A DNA stretch of 6,500 nt from Coriobacteriaceae bacterium (GTDB lineage: Bacteria > Actinomycetota > Coriobacteriia > Anaerosomatales > D1FN1-002): positions 1 to 6,500 of the forward strand of contig PNNM01000063.1 in NCBI GenBank assembly GCA_013824215.1, in the 5' to 3' direction. Each line of letters opens with the position of its first letter. The stretch's first letter is position 1. The translations under genes and the position numbers were made by a program. The notes beneath the pieces are model-generated. The model was not told where the DNA came from. It saw only the letters and a list, made by a program, of their open reading frames with translations, and did not search any database. Shown one piece after another: positions 5,446 through 6,500 of this stretch.

Positions 5446-6500
5446 CTACTCGTCCACTTTGAGGATGGCCATGAAGGCCTCCTGCGGCACCTCGACCGAT
5501 CCCACCGACTTCATCCGCTTCTTGCCGGCCTTCTGCTTCTCCAGCAGCTTGCGTTTGCGGGTGATGTCGCCGCCGTAGCACTTGGCGGTCACGTCCTTGC
5601 GCTTGGCGCGCACCGTCTCGCGCGCCACGATGCGGCTGCCGATGGCCGCCTGGATCGCGACCTCGAAGAACTGCCGCGGGATGATCTCACGCAGCTTCTC
5701 GACCAGCACCTTGCCGCGCGCGTACGCCTTGTCCTTGTGCACGATGAACGACAGCGCGTCCACCGGCTTGCCGGCGAGCAGGATGTCGAGCTTCACCATG
5801 TCGGAGCGCCGGTAGCCGATGTACTCGTAGTCGAGCGAGGCGTAGCCCTTCGTGCGGCCCTTGAGCTGGTCGAAGAAGTCCATGATCAGCTCGGACAGCG
5901 GGATCTCGTAGTGCAGGTCCACGGTGGTCGCCGAGAGGTACTGCATATCCTTGAACGTGGCGCGGCGGTTCTCGGCGAGCTCCATCACCTGCCCCACATA
6001 GTCGGGCGGCACGAGGACCGTGGCCCTCAGGTACGGCTCCTCGACGCGGTCGATGGCGCCGGGGTCCGGCATGTCCTGCGGCGAGTGCACCTCGGTCATC
6101 TGCCCGTTCGTGCGGAAGACGTGGTACTCCACCGAGGGCGCCGTGGCCAGCAGGTCGAGTGAGAACTCCCGCTCGAGCCGCTCCTTCACCACTTCCATGT
6201 GCAGCAGGCCGAGGAACCCGACGCGGAACCCGAAGCCGAGAGCATGCGACGACTCGGGCTCGTAGATGAGGGCCGGGTCGTTCAGACGCAGCCTGTCGAG
6301 AGCATCGCGCAGGTCCGGGTACTGGTCGCCGTCCATCGGGTAGAGGCCGGTGTAGACCATCGGCTTGACTTCGCGATAGCCCGGCAGCGGCTCGGTGGCC
6401 CCGTGTTTGGCCAGCGTGATGGTGTCGCCCACCTTCACCAGCGCCGGGTCCTTGAGGCCCGTGATGACGTAGCCGACCTCGCCCACGCCGAGCTCGTCGA
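5446..6500 (-). CDS. lepA: Elongation factor 4 / ribosomal back-translocase LepA (partial, N-terminus off the right edge)
   Basis: LepA (EF4) is a translational GTPase that binds the ribosome and affects translocation and 30S assembly. About 350 C-terminal residues are visible. The frame continues past the edge as DELGVGEVGYVITGLKD, which matches the end of domain II. The GTP-binding G domain lies outside the window, and a full protein would be about 600 residues. Visible blocks include YPMDGDQYPDLRDAL, FRVGFLGLLHMEVVKERLER (domain III), the EF-G-like domain V, and the LepA-specific C-terminal domain with EYIGYRRSDMVKLDILLAG, IPRQFFEVAIQAAIGSRI, KCYGGDITRKRKLLEKQK and KKRMKSVGSVEVPQEAF. It ends in ILKVDE with TAG. 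No frame damage is seen. It precedes hemW by 7 bases, suggesting a lepA-hemW transcript upstream of the CIRCE promoter. Confidence 0.97.
   Translation of the reverse strand, partial: DELGVGEVGYVITGLKDPALVKVGDTITLAKHGATEPLPGYREVKPMVYTGLYPMDGDQYPDLRDALDRLRLNDPALIYEPESSHALGFGFRVGFLGLLHMEVVKERLEREFSLDLLATAPSVEYHVFRTNGQMTEVHSPQDMPDPGAIDRVEEPYLRATVLVPPDYVGQVMELAENRRATFKDMQYLSATTVDLHYEIPLSELIMDFFDQLKGRTKGYASLDYEYIGYRRSDMVKLDILLAGKPVDALSFIVHKDKAYARGKVLVEKLREIIPRQFFEVAIQAAIGSRIVARETVRAKRKDVTAKCYGGDITRKRKLLEKQKAGKKRMKSVGSVEVPQEAFMAILKVDE

Noticed and set aside
1..6500. A mobile element, CRISPR array, defence system or other undescribed system
   Set aside because: Every stretch is accounted for by six well-known housekeeping genes in a conserved order. 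No repeat arrays, integrase or transposase motifs, tRNA genes or composition breaks were seen.

Overview
The window is about 70% GC by eye. It is almost entirely coding, and all six genes lie on the minus strand. In transcription order (right to left) they are lepA (3' part), hemW, hrcA, dnaJ, rsmE and a partial mtaB. The order matches the conserved bacterial heat-shock/translation neighbourhood lepA-hemW-hrcA-(grpE-dnaK)-dnaJ-(prmA)-rsmE-mtaB known from Bacillota, but here grpE, dnaK and prmA are absent. An hrcA-dnaJ pair without dnaK or grpE is typical of Actinomycetota, where dnaK and grpE usually sit in a separate locus. An mtaB directly after rsmE is more like Bacillota or deep-branching Actinomycetota. 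High GC, GTG starts and this hybrid order suggest a Coriobacteriia-like or related actinobacterial lineage. That placement is an inference from gene order, not a phylogeny.

Right part (about 4242-6500): the C-terminal part of the ribosomal back-translocase GTPase LepA/EF4 enters from the right edge. It is followed after 7 bases by HemW, a radical-SAM heme chaperone. The only real intergenic region in the window, 4138-4241, follows hemW. It holds a CIRCE operator (HrcA binding site) whose 9-base spacer contains a good -10 hexamer, then a strong ribosome binding site for hrcA.

Middle and left (1-4137): hrcA, dnaJ, rsmE and mtaB are packed with gaps of 6 and 19 bases and an 8-base overlap, so they probably form one transcript driven from the CIRCE promoter. 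HrcA would repress its own promoter and therefore also DnaJ, RsmE and MtaB. DnaJ is a complete type I J-protein with HPD and four zinc-binding CxxC motifs. RsmE methylates U1498 of 16S rRNA, and MtaB methylthiolates t6A37 of tRNAs, so the operon joins protein folding control with ribosome and tRNA modification.

No mobile element, CRISPR array, RNA gene or new system was found. The many long open frames on the plus strand and in other frames are GC-driven shadows of these genes. The items most worth checking are the promoter-embedded CIRCE, the missing dnaK/grpE/prmA, and a 12-base direct repeat at the dnaJ/rsmE junction.
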